DNA of 64,000 bases. Source: Mycolicibacterium gadium. Lineage in GTDB: Bacteria; Actinomycetota; Actinomycetes; Mycobacteriales; Mycobacteriaceae. Position 1 is the stretch's first letter, and each line of letters opens with the position of its first letter. Made by a program: the position numbers and the translations under genes. Where the stretch lies: the NCBI RefSeq assembly GCF_010728925.1, contig NZ_AP022608.1:2790001-2854000 (forward strand), read 5' to 3'. This document shows positions 36,377 through 44,735 of this stretch, in pieces. The notes below the pieces were generated by a model. It was not told the DNA's origin. It searched no databases and saw only the letters and a list, made by a program, of their open reading frames with translations.

Positions 36377-37789
36377 TCACTTCTGGTGGGTGCCGCGGCG
36401 CTTTTGCCCGCCCTGGCCGCCGTCGGCAGTGCGGTAGTAGTCGTCACCCTTCGACCGCTTTTTGGCACGTGTCATCGACAGCACGGAGCCGAGCAATGGG
36501 GCACCGGCTCGTCTGAGCGTGTGAATCGCATCGCCCAGTTGCTTGCGAGTGGTCTGGCCCGACCGCGCGACGATCAGCACTCCCTGAGCGTTTGTCGCCA
36601 GAATCGCGGCATCCTTGACGAGGAGGGACGGCGAGTCGACGACCACATAGTCGAATTCCCCACCCAGTTGTCCCAAGACGTCCGCGGTCGCTGCAGACTC
36701 CAGCAGGTCGGTCGGATCACCCGGGACGGCTCCGGACGTGAGCGCGGTCAGATGGGCGAAGCCGGTCTGCTGCAACGAATCCCGCAGGGGGGCCGCCCCG
36801 CTGAGTACGTCGCTCAGACCGGCGTCTCCGGCAAGGTCGAAGCACGCTGCCACCCCGGGCCGCCGCAGGTCACCGTCGACGATCACGACGTTGTGGCCGG
36901 CGTCCGCCAATGCGAGCGACAGATTGACCGCCGTCATCGTCGTACCCTGGGCAGGAACGCAGCTCGTGATGACGAGCACGCGGGGTCCCTCGGCGATCTG
37001 CAGGAATCGCAGATTGATCCGCAGCTCACGAAAGGCGTTGGCGAATGCCGAGCGATCGCTCTCGAACACGATCAGCGGTTTGGTTCTGCGCTGACCATCG
37101 AACGGAATGTCGGCGAGCAGGCCGACGCCGGTGGCCCGTTCCAGCGCGTCTGAACTCTTGACCGAATCATCCATCCGGTCACGTATGACAGCGAGGACGA
37201 CACCCAGCAGCGCACCCATCACGGCGGCGATCGCCAGAATTCGTTTCGTCTTCGAATTCACCGGGCTGCTTGGTAACTCGGCACGCTGCTGCACGACGAC
37301 TCGCGCGTTGGGCGGCTGCCCCAGTTCGGGGGTCTCCAATCGGGCCGCCATGACGACGAACTCATCGGCCAACGCGTTGGCGATGTCGCGGGCTCGCGCC
37401 GGCGAGGAATCGGTCACCGTCACGTCGATCAAGACGGTTTCGGCCGGCACGACGGCTTCGACTTTCTCTTGGAGTTGGGCCGGGGTCATGTCGAGGCCGA
37501 GCTTGTCGATGGTGCGCTGAGCCGCGATGTCGCCGGTCAACAACTCGGTGTACGAGAGCACGCGGCGTTCCGCGAAGAGACCGCCGTCGTATGTCTGAGT
37601 GTTCGTTCCGTCGGACGGCGTGGAGACAAAGAGTCGCACCGAGGCCTGGTATTGCGGAATGGCCAGTAGCGAGTAACCGACCGCAGCCAATACAACGACG
37701 GCAATTGTGCCGCAGATTAACTTCCACCGGGCACGCAGAATCTTGGCGAACTCTTGAACCGTCAAATGCGACCCTTCACCGGCTGCCAC
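36377..37789 (-). CDS. Wzc-like chain-length/BY-kinase protein with a degenerate P-loop
   Basis: The 470-residue protein has an N-terminal Wzz domain with membrane helices at about 24-46 and 184-204. A cytoplasmic ATPase domain follows. Walker A' (NVVIVDGDLRRPGV) and Walker B (DYVVVDSPSL) are normal. The P-loop reads TSCVPAQGTTMTAVNLS, so Thr283 stands where the phosphate-binding lysine of GK[ST] is expected. The C-terminus has only a YY pair (DDYYRTADGG), fewer tyrosines than usual. It should control polymer length and export, but ordinary tyrosine kinase activity is doubtful. First gene of the leftward unit. Confidence 0.85.
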   Translation of the reverse strand: MAAGEGSHLTVQEFAKILRARWKLICGTIAVVVLAAVGYSLLAIPQYQASVRLFVSTPSDGTNTQTYDGGLFAERRVLSYTELLTGDIAAQRTIDKLGLDMTPAQLQEKVEAVVPAETVLIDVTVTDSSPARARDIANALADEFVVMAARLETPELGQPPNARVVVQQRAELPSSPVNSKTKRILAIAAVMGALLGVVLAVIRDRMDDSVKSSDALERATGVGLLADIPFDGQRRTKPLIVFESDRSAFANAFRELRINLRFLQIAEGPRVLVITSCVPAQGTTMTAVNLSLALADAGHNVVIVDGDLRRPGVAACFDLAGDAGLSDVLSGAAPLRDSLQQTGFAHLTALTSGAVPGDPTDLLESAATADVLGQLGGEFDYVVVDSPSLLVKDAAILATNAQGVLIVARSGQTTRKQLGDAIHTLRRAGAPLLGSVLSMTRAKKRSKGDDYYRTADGGQGGQKRRGTHQK

Positions 37790-38005
37790 CCTCCCGTTCG
37801 CCGCTCCCGCGCGGGCTCATCAGGCGCGCGCAAGTCGTAACACGCTATCCCAGAATGAATCGCCTTGACGGTGATAATCGTAGAACGTGGCTAACTCTCC
37901 AGATGGCTTCTCCGGCCCTCCAATAACGCATCCGCCTGCGATGTCCGCCGGTATAGTCCAACCCCTGTTGGGATTACGAAGCTCGAACAATATGGGGGTA
38001 GAGCC
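37790..38005. promoter_or_regulatory. Divergent promoter region of the wzc and bcsB-like units
   Basis: This 216-base A+T-richer gap holds the starts of two opposed transcripts. TATAGT at 37952-37957 on the plus strand is a good -10 without a clear -35 at 17 bases. GGGGGTAGAG precedes the GTG at 38006. No palindrome of note was seen. Confidence 0.35.
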
Positions 38006-40042
38006 GTGGGCCCGGTCGCCGCTGTTGTTGGTCGCAGCTGCGGGGCGCGTGCGCTGATTTCGGCATTGCTCATTCTGTCCTCGATGCTCGCGATTTCAGC
38101 GGCCGGCACAGCAGTGGCGCAACCCGCCGACAATGCCGATCCACCGGCCCCGGCGACGGTCAGGTTGGACTGGCCCTCGCTTGGATTGAAACCGGAGGTA
38201 TATCTCAGCGCCGACAGCCCAACTAGTTTCGCCGTCCCGGTGCCCCCTGGGCTTTCTCCGACCCGAGTGCAGGGCGTCATCCACGCTCCGATGAACATCG
38301 ATGCGGGGTTCCTCGAGATCAGCGACGGAGACGGAAAGTTTTTGGGGACTGTCGGCCTGCCACCCGAGGCCGCTGCCCAGGCAGTGACGCCGTTCGATGT
38401 CGACATCTCGGGGGCCCGGGTCCGATCATCGACCGTCGACCTTTCGTTCACGGTGCGCCCGCTGGACAATGCCGCCGGATTCTGCGGTCCCCTGCAGCAG
38501 CTGTCGGTCAGTGAACTGGCGACCGTGTTCACCGGCACCGAGTCCCCGGCCACCACGATCGCGAATTTCTTCCCGCCTGTGCTCGAAAGGGTCACCGTCT
38601 ATGCGCCCGCCAACGCCGACACCGCGGAACAGCAGTCGGCGCTGACGCTGGTCACCACGCTCGCGCGCCTGTACAACATCCAGCCGATGGCGATCACGGT
38701 CGTCCCCCAACCACGCGGCACCTCCCCGCCGCCCGCGGCCCAGCTCACGCGCGCTGTCCTCGTCGAGGCGGGCGGTCCCGCAGGCCTGACCGTCGAAAGG
38801 GCCGGAAGCCCGGACGCATACCTGCGGATCTCCGGCAGCGGTGACGAGCTGTCGGCCCAGGTCTCGCTGCTCGTCAATCAGCTCCAGTCGCTGGCGCAGA
38901 CACGCGCGTCCCGAATCGACCAGGCGGGATCGGAAACGCCGCTGAGCGGCGACACCTTGACGTTCAGCCAGTTGAAATTGAGCGGCAAGACCGACATTCT
39001 CCGAACCGGCAGCCTCACGATCGGGGTCGACCGCTCGGCGTTGGGCGCGGGCCGAGTCGACAGCGTGCAGGTTCATTTGCTCGCCGACTACACCCCGGTG
39101 CCCAAGGATGACGCCGCGAGTGTCGTCATCCGGTCCAACGGAATCGTCGTCTACCGGACCGCGCTGGACAACACCGGAGTTCTCGATGCGACCTTTGACC
39201 TGGAGCGCCAGGCGTTCGGTCAGGGGGTCAACCTCGACTTCGCGTTCACCTACTCGCCACACGAAGCGTGTGGACCGTTGACGGCGCCCATCAGCTTTCA
39301 GGTCGATCCGCGATCGACGTTGACCATGCAGCGGGGAGGGCCTCCGCTCAACGGGTTTGGCGCCTTTCCATCGGAGTTCAGCCCCCGCTTCATGGTCGCG
39401 CTCGACGGCAGTGGCCCCGATCAGCTGTCGTACGCCGCGCGGGTGGTCGGCGCGATCGCTCGTCTCACCAGCACGCAGCTGACGCCAGAGGTTGTCGATC
39501 TCAAGACTGCCGCCGATTCCGACACCGGCGCGCTGATAGTGGCCAACTCGGAAGCGATCGAGCAGACGACGCTGAATCCACCCGTAGGCGGCGACGGCAC
39601 CGCCATCGATGTCGCACTGCCCACCGAGCTTCGCGCCGACATCGAGGACGGTCTCGGATCCATCCAGGCCTTCGCCGACCAGCCCCGCAACCGGTCGGTG
39701 GTCCTTGTCACGTCGACCGCTTCATGGTCGCTGGTGGACCCGCTCTTCGATTACATCGACGGCCTGGACGGTGGCTGGTCAGCGCTCACCGGAGACGTTC
39801 TCGCCGCTGGCGAGGCGCGCGTCCCGACCAACGTCGCCATTCGGGACAGCGGCAACATTTTCGAACCGGCGCCGACGCAGGCACTGCCGAAGTCGCTGGA
39901 CCAATGGATCCCCGTCGCCGTCGGGATCGCTGTGCTCGCGGCGGTCGCTGTGGTCGCGGCAATCCTGTGGTCACGCAGACGACGAACCGCCGGGAATCCG
40001 CCGGATGACGAGCCGCCGGCCGAACCGGAACAACGATTCTGA
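38006..40042 (+). CDS. BcsB-like periplasmic protein with C-terminal membrane anchor (copy 1)
   Basis: The 678-residue protein has a signal peptide (cleavage near AGTAVAQPA). A large beta-rich exported region follows, with the alternating pattern of cellulose synthase subunit BcsB: jelly-roll-like FAVPVPPGLSPTRVQGVI and later SLTIGVDRSALGAGRVDSVQVHLLADYTPV. One C-terminal membrane helix (about 630-652) and a basic tail complete it. BcsB normally guides the nascent polymer from BcsA. No BcsA or other processive synthase is in the window. A paralogue lies at 44736-46682. It probably acts on polymer leaving the Wzy system, which is inference. Confidence 0.7.
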   Translation: MGPVAAVVGRSCGARALISALLILSSMLAISAAGTAVAQPADNADPPAPATVRLDWPSLGLKPEVYLSADSPTSFAVPVPPGLSPTRVQGVIHAPMNIDAGFLEISDGDGKFLGTVGLPPEAAAQAVTPFDVDISGARVRSSTVDLSFTVRPLDNAAGFCGPLQQLSVSELATVFTGTESPATTIANFFPPVLERVTVYAPANADTAEQQSALTLVTTLARLYNIQPMAITVVPQPRGTSPPPAAQLTRAVLVEAGGPAGLTVERAGSPDAYLRISGSGDELSAQVSLLVNQLQSLAQTRASRIDQAGSETPLSGDTLTFSQLKLSGKTDILRTGSLTIGVDRSALGAGRVDSVQVHLLADYTPVPKDDAASVVIRSNGIVVYRTALDNTGVLDATFDLERQAFGQGVNLDFAFTYSPHEACGPLTAPISFQVDPRSTLTMQRGGPPLNGFGAFPSEFSPRFMVALDGSGPDQLSYAARVVGAIARLTSTQLTPEVVDLKTAADSDTGALIVANSEAIEQTTLNPPVGGDGTAIDVALPTELRADIEDGLGSIQAFADQPRNRSVVLVTSTASWSLVDPLFDYIDGLDGGWSALTGDVLAAGEARVPTNVAIRDSGNIFEPAPTQALPKSLDQWIPVAVGIAVLAAVAVVAAILWSRRRRTAGNPPDDEPPAEPEQRF

Positions 40043-40103
40043 CGATGTTCGAATATTTGCTCGGACATGCGCGTTCGAGTTCTTTTCAGCTAACGTTAAT
40101 TTC

Positions 40104-40817
40104 GTGACCAACTCGGTGCCGGGGTTCGATGACTGGCTCAACCGCTCGCTCGAAGAGGCTGCGCGCGAGGCGGGCGAGGACGTCAACACCTACGTCATGC
40201 GAGCCGTAGCCGCTCAGATGGTCGCCGACCAGGTTCGCGCCGAGAAGCCTTCTACGAAGGAACTACTGGAACATCTCTCCGAGACCGGGGTACTCGACAG
40301 CGATTTGATGCCAGACGTCTCGGCGGTCGTCGCCGACCCCGATCGGCTGGCCGCACTGCGCGCGACCGGGCTGCTCGATTCTCCCGTGGAAGCGGTCTAC
40401 GACCGGATCACGCGGGCGGCGGCCGACGCCCTGGACGCCCCGTTTGCGGCGGTGTCCCTGATCGATGCCGACCGGCAATTCTTCAAGAGCACCGCAGGAA
40501 TGGGCGATATGTCTGCGCCCGAAAACCGCGAGGTGACACTCGACCAGTCGATTTGTCAGTACGCGGTGGCGGACCGTGCTCCGTTGGTACTCGAAGACGC
40601 GCGAGCCGATGCGGTGTTCAAGAACCATCCGGTGGTCCGCAGCGGCGCGATCGGGGCGTACCTCGGCATACCTCTGGTCGATCACGAAGGCCATGCGATC
40701 GGCACACTTTGTGTGTTCGACGACAAGCCGCGTCTCTGGGGAACCGGCCACGTTCAGGTACTCACGGATCTGGCGGCGCTCGCGATGGAGCGCATTTTCG
40801 GCTTCAAGCCGCGCTGA
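40104..40817 (+). CDS. GAF-domain protein with an RHH-like N-terminal segment
   Basis: The 237-residue cytoplasmic protein has a GAF domain at about 85-235 (YDRITRAAADALDAPFAAV, SICQYAVADRAPLVLEDARA, AYLGIPLVDHEGHAIGTLCV). The N-terminal about 65 residues are helical. DDWLNRSLEEAAREAG followed by VNTYVMRAVAAQM resembles the helices of ribbon-helix-helix DNA-binding proteins, a weak likeness. It could be a small-molecule-responsive regulator of the locus. GTG at 40104 is the chosen start, with no strong ribosome-binding site; the frame is open upstream. Confidence 0.65.
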   Translation: MTNSVPGFDDWLNRSLEEAAREAGEDVNTYVMRAVAAQMVADQVRAEKPSTKELLEHLSETGVLDSDLMPDVSAVVADPDRLAALRATGLLDSPVEAVYDRITRAAADALDAPFAAVSLIDADRQFFKSTAGMGDMSAPENREVTLDQSICQYAVADRAPLVLEDARADAVFKNHPVVRSGAIGAYLGIPLVDHEGHAIGTLCVFDDKPRLWGTGHVQVLTDLAALAMERIFGFKPR

Positions 40818-40963
40818 AGCAGCAAATCAGGCTAGCCAAAACTGACGTGCGCGTAACCGTCGTTATTGCGCGCAAATTGCTTTCTTATTGAGTGGCCCGC
40901 TCATTTCACCGCGTGGGGTGGTGCAGCGCACCTAAAATCGGTTGCCAACGGTACGTCGGGGGG

Positions 40964-42523
40964 ATGACTGATGCAGCTAGGTGTCATGGGGTGACGACCC
41001 ACACACCTAGCACCAGACCCACGACGCCACGATTGCCGGCCGCGTCGGCGCCGATTCAAAGGATGGCAGGGACGGGGCCGCCGCGCTTTGTCGAACGCAT
41101 TCGCTCTGACCCGTGGTATTCGGTTATCACCCTCGCGATCGACGCCGCCTACGCCGCCATCTCGGTACTTTTGGCCCACTGGTGGGTCGGCGATCTGGTC
41201 CACGAGCGCGGCATCGCTCTCTGTTCGTGGCTGTTCGTACCGATCGTGATCGTCATCCTTTCAACTCGCCGGTTGTACCGACAGAAGTTAGGTCAGGGGT
41301 TTCTCGACGAGTTCGAACCGGTGGAGACGTCCATCGCCGTGGCGGCGCTGGCGACCTTGACCATCATGATGTTGCTCGTCCCCCGGCTCGAGGTGGGCGG
41401 CGTCGTCGTGCCCTACGTGCGGCCAAGCGAAGTGATTCTGCGGATCTGGGTGTGTGCGGCGATCCTCATCCCCGCGGTGCGCCTGCTCAGGTCGGTCATG
41501 AACCGCTGGCTGCGGCGGAGATTTCACGTGGGGGCTCCGGCACTGGTCGTGGGCTCGGGACCAGTGGCCCATCAGCTCATCTCGCGGATGCAGCAGGTGC
41601 CGGAATACGGTCTGTGGCCGGAAGGTCTGCTCGACGATGCCCGGCCGAACGAAGCGGAGATGACCGGGATGCTGGGGGTGCCGTATCTGGGAACCGCAGA
41701 CAATCTCGAAAGCGCCCAGCGTGCTACTCGCGCCGAAGATCTCATCATCGCGCCGTCGTCATTGCCCGACGAGAAGCTGGGCCGGATCGCCCATCGCGCG
41801 CAGGAACTCGGAATGCGGGTCCGCGTGGTGCCCCGATTGATGGATGCCGTCGGCAGCAACACCAGGATCGAGCACATGGGTGGCGTCCCGCTGATGGTGC
41901 TGACGCGCGTGAATCCGAAGGGGTGGCAGTTCGCGGTCAAGCACGCGGTGGACCGATCCGCTGCACTGCTCGGCCTCGTGCTCATCTCCCCGGTGTTCAT
42001 CGCCCTGATGATCGCGGTCAAGCTCAGTTCGCCGGGGCCGATCTTCTTCAGTCAGGAACGAATCGGGCGCGACGGCAAGGTCTTCGGCTGTCTGAAGTTT
42101 CGCAGCATGCGTCCCGCGGATCCGGCCGGTGCGAACTTCGAACTGCAGGAGGGCGCGGCGCCCGGCGGCGTGGAGGGTGAAGATCGGCGCACCCGAATCG
42201 GTAAGTTCATGCGCAAGACATCCCTGGATGAGCTGCCCCAGCTGATCAACGTGCTGCGCGGTGACATGAGCATGGTCGGTCCACGTCCTGAGCGGCCGGA
42301 GTTCGTCGAACTGTTCGAGATGCACATCCGGCGCTATGGCGAGCGACACCGGGTGAAGGCCGGCATCACGGGCTGGGCCCAGGTGCACGGACTTCGAGGG
42401 CAGACCTCGATCGCCGATCGAGCCGAATGGGACAACTACTACATCCAGAACTGGTCGCTGCTGCTGGACTTCAAGATCTTGCTCCTCACGGTGCTGGCGG
42501 TGCTGCGCCCCACCGAGGATTGA
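40964..42523 (+). CDS. Polyprenyl-phosphate sugar-1-phosphate transferase (WcaJ/WbaP type, priming enzyme)
   Basis: The 519-residue protein has an N-terminal region with four membrane helices, a central Rossmann-like domain (ALVVGSGPVAHQLI) and the C-terminal bacterial sugar transferase domain. The latter includes a re-entrant helix (RSAALLGLVLISPVFIALM), FFSQERIGRDGKVF, KFRSMR and the catalytic TSLDELPQLINVLRGDMSMVGPRP. It loads the first sugar phosphate onto polyprenyl phosphate. The ATG at 40964 follows GGGGGG closely. A 146-base A+T-rich gap with TAAAAT at 40933-40938 precedes it. Confidence 0.88.
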   Translation: MTDAARCHGVTTHTPSTRPTTPRLPAASAPIQRMAGTGPPRFVERIRSDPWYSVITLAIDAAYAAISVLLAHWWVGDLVHERGIALCSWLFVPIVIVILSTRRLYRQKLGQGFLDEFEPVETSIAVAALATLTIMMLLVPRLEVGGVVVPYVRPSEVILRIWVCAAILIPAVRLLRSVMNRWLRRRFHVGAPALVVGSGPVAHQLISRMQQVPEYGLWPEGLLDDARPNEAEMTGMLGVPYLGTADNLESAQRATRAEDLIIAPSSLPDEKLGRIAHRAQELGMRVRVVPRLMDAVGSNTRIEHMGGVPLMVLTRVNPKGWQFAVKHAVDRSAALLGLVLISPVFIALMIAVKLSSPGPIFFSQERIGRDGKVFGCLKFRSMRPADPAGANFELQEGAAPGGVEGEDRRTRIGKFMRKTSLDELPQLINVLRGDMSMVGPRPERPEFVELFEMHIRRYGERHRVKAGITGWAQVHGLRGQTSIADRAEWDNYYIQNWSLLLDFKILLLTVLAVLRPTED

Positions 42524-42581
42524 CCTCCGCTTCCGCGTTTGGACGCGGGTGCCATTGTGTATCCCTTTGCTACGGAGCTGG

Positions 42582-42600
42582 AAATGGCGTTTTGCCATTT
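42582..42600 (+). other. Short perfect hairpin in the gap before the cis-prenyltransferase gene
   Basis: AAATGGC-GTTTT-GCCATTT is a perfect 7-bp stem with a 5-base loop, 70 bases before the next start. It has no following T-run. It may modulate read-through or stabilise the upstream mRNA end. Confidence 0.4.
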
Positions 42601-42669
42601 GTTGAGGCAACGAATCGAGTTTGGGCTACATTTCGCATTCGGGGGCATTGGCTGTTTGGGGGATATCCG

Positions 42670-43323
42670 GTGAGTCGCGTACCAGAACATGTAGGCCTGA
42701 TTCCGGACGGTTTGCGGCGTTGGGCGAACATCAACGACACCACTTTGTTCGACGCCTACCGCCGCGGCGCGGAAAAAGTGACCGACATTCTGTTGGCGCT
42801 GCAGCGGCACGGTGTGCAGACCGTGACGGTGTACAACCTCAGTCGCGGAAACCTCGCGCGCGCCTCCTCCGAGCTGGAGTCGGTGTACGCGGCGTCGATA
42901 TATTTTTTCTCCACATTGCTTCCCGCTCATTTCGATCGCACCAAATGCAGTTTTCGGCTGCATGGCGATCGGAGTGCGCTGCCGCACGAATACGTCACTG
43001 CCGCAGAAGATCTCGAACGCGCGATGAAAGGCAGCGATTTCCGCATCAATATCCTCGCTGCATACGACGCCTACGACGAGTTACGCACCGCGCACCATCG
43101 GGCTGAGCGCGAAGGCTGCGAACTGAATACCGCCCTCGACATAGACGACGTCGACTTGATCATCCGGACCACCCCCGAACCGCTGCTCAGTGGCTTTCTG
43201 CCACTGCAGAGCCAGTACGCCCAGCTGGTCTTCTTATCGACCCCCCTCAACGAGCTGACCGAACAGGACGTCGTCGATCTCATCGCTGCCTATCGGCGTC
43301 TTCCGCAGCTGCGGGGCCTGTAG
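42670..43323 (+). CDS. Divergent cis-prenyltransferase (UppS-family) homologue
   Basis: The 217-residue protein aligns along its length with undecaprenyl diphosphate synthase. The start HVGLIPDGLRRWAN keeps the catalytic Asp13 and the Arg-Trp. VYNLSRGNLAR matches the substrate loop, and DLIIRTTPEPLLSGFL matches the IRTGGExRxSNFL block. Several key residues differ. GNG becomes GLR, the second diphosphate Arg is Leu172, SN becomes SG, and the Mg2+ Glu of YAEL is Gln185 in YAQL. Length is short for the family (about 250). It may make a dedicated carrier lipid, be a partner subunit or have another prenyl reaction. GTG at 42670 follows GGGGGAT. Confidence 0.75.
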   Translation: MSRVPEHVGLIPDGLRRWANINDTTLFDAYRRGAEKVTDILLALQRHGVQTVTVYNLSRGNLARASSELESVYAASIYFFSTLLPAHFDRTKCSFRLHGDRSALPHEYVTAAEDLERAMKGSDFRINILAAYDAYDELRTAHHRAEREGCELNTALDIDDVDLIIRTTPEPLLSGFLPLQSQYAQLVFLSTPLNELTEQDVVDLIAAYRRLPQLRGL

Positions 43324-43330
43324 TAACCCG

Positions 43331-44728
43331 ATGGAGTCCAAACGGAACCCGTTGATCATCGGCGCCGGGCCTGCGGGCCTCACCGCCGCTCTCGAACTGG
43401 TGAAGAGAAGGGTGACACCTCGCATCTTCGAGGCGTCGGCACACGTCGGCGGCCTGGCGCGCACGCCCACCGAAGGCGATTGGCGCGTCGACCCGGGCGG
43501 TCATCGGTTCTTCACCAGAAGCGAAGAGATCGCCGACCTGTGGCGTTCTTTGCTTCCCGAGGATCAGTGGCTCTCGGTCCGTCGCCGTTCCGCCATGCTT
43601 GTCGACGGACGGTATGTGCGGTACCCACTCGTCGGCCGTGACCTGATCTCGCAGTTGGGGTTTCGGAGCGGTATGCGCGGCCTCGCAAACTTCATGTGGT
43701 CCAGGCTGCGAAGCCGGATACGTCCGACGGACGAATTGCCGAGTTTCCGGGATTGGGGCACACAACAATTCGGCCGTCACTGGTACGAGATCTTTTTCGA
43801 TGGCTACGTCCGCAAGACGTGGCTCGCCGACCCCGGCACCCTCGCGAGCGACTGGGCGAATCAGAGAATCAAGCCGATCTCCTGGCGCACACCGAGTGAA
43901 CAGGGATCCAGCGCTGAGGCTGTTTTCCGATACCCCAAATATGGGCCCGGCCAGGTCTGGGAAGCCGTTGCGGCCTCTTTGGCGGGGTTCGGCGTGGTCC
44001 CCTCGCTCAACTCCTACGTCGCAAGCATCCGACACGTCGGCGGAACCTGGACGATCGAGCTACAGAACGGCGAGACCGCGTCCGGAGATACGGTGTTCTC
44101 GAGCATGCCGTTGCGATTGCTCATCGAGAACCTTAAACCCACACCGCCAAAGCATATTCGGGAGATCGCCGCATCGCTCAAACACCGCTCGGTGATCACC
44201 GTTGCCGTCGCTCTGAATGGACATTACGACATTCCCTACAACTGGGTATACACGCCCGGTGAAGAGTTTCGCGTGGGTCGGATCCAGAACTACGGACGGT
44301 GGTCGAGCGCGCTGGCTCCAGAGAACTGGAACGGCACCTACCTTGGCCTCGAGTACTACACGCTGCCCACCGACGATCTGTGGGTGGTGAGCGACGAAAG
44401 CCTTGGCGAAATCGTCGAACAGGACCTCCGAACGCTGGGCGCCGGCGATTCCGCCATCGACCATTGCATGTTCGTCCGCTCACAGTTCGCCTATCCCATC
44501 AACGATCCGGCACGCGAACAAAGCGTTGCCACCATCCGTGACTACCTGCGTCGCAATCATCCCTCTCTACACCCAATGGGGCGAAATGGCATGCACCATT
44601 ACGACAATCAGGACCATGCCATGCTCAGCGCCCTGCGCAGCGTGGCTCAGTACTTCGGTGCGAATGTCGACCCATGGCAGGTGAACACCGATCGTGACTA
44701 TCTCGAGTCCGGCTTGATCACGGGTTGA
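43331..44728 (+). CDS. FAD-dependent oxidoreductase, UDP-galactopyranose mutase/protoporphyrinogen oxidase-like
   Basis: The 465-residue protein begins with the dinucleotide site LIIGAGPAGLTAALEL and VGGLARTPTEGDWRVDPGGHRFF, the FAD-binding pattern shared by UDP-galactopyranose mutase and amine-oxidase-like enzymes. MHHYDNQDHAMLSALR near the C-terminus is the second FAD-contact region. Such genes are common in actinobacterial polysaccharide loci, where the substrate is usually unknown. It begins 7 bases after the cis-prenyltransferase stop and ends 7 bases from the convergent bcsB-like gene. Confidence 0.78.
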   Translation: MESKRNPLIIGAGPAGLTAALELVKRRVTPRIFEASAHVGGLARTPTEGDWRVDPGGHRFFTRSEEIADLWRSLLPEDQWLSVRRRSAMLVDGRYVRYPLVGRDLISQLGFRSGMRGLANFMWSRLRSRIRPTDELPSFRDWGTQQFGRHWYEIFFDGYVRKTWLADPGTLASDWANQRIKPISWRTPSEQGSSAEAVFRYPKYGPGQVWEAVAASLAGFGVVPSLNSYVASIRHVGGTWTIELQNGETASGDTVFSSMPLRLLIENLKPTPPKHIREIAASLKHRSVITVAVALNGHYDIPYNWVYTPGEEFRVGRIQNYGRWSSALAPENWNGTYLGLEYYTLPTDDLWVVSDESLGEIVEQDLRTLGAGDSAIDHCMFVRSQFAYPINDPAREQSVATIRDYLRRNHPSLHPMGRNGMHHYDNQDHAMLSALRSVAQYFGANVDPWQVNTDRDYLESGLITG

Positions 44729-44735
44729 GTCGGCC

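Noticed and set aside
38006..40042. Cellulose biosynthesis operon
   Set aside because: Two BcsB-like proteins are present, but no BcsA glycosyltransferase, BcsZ or c-di-GMP-binding PilZ domain was seen.
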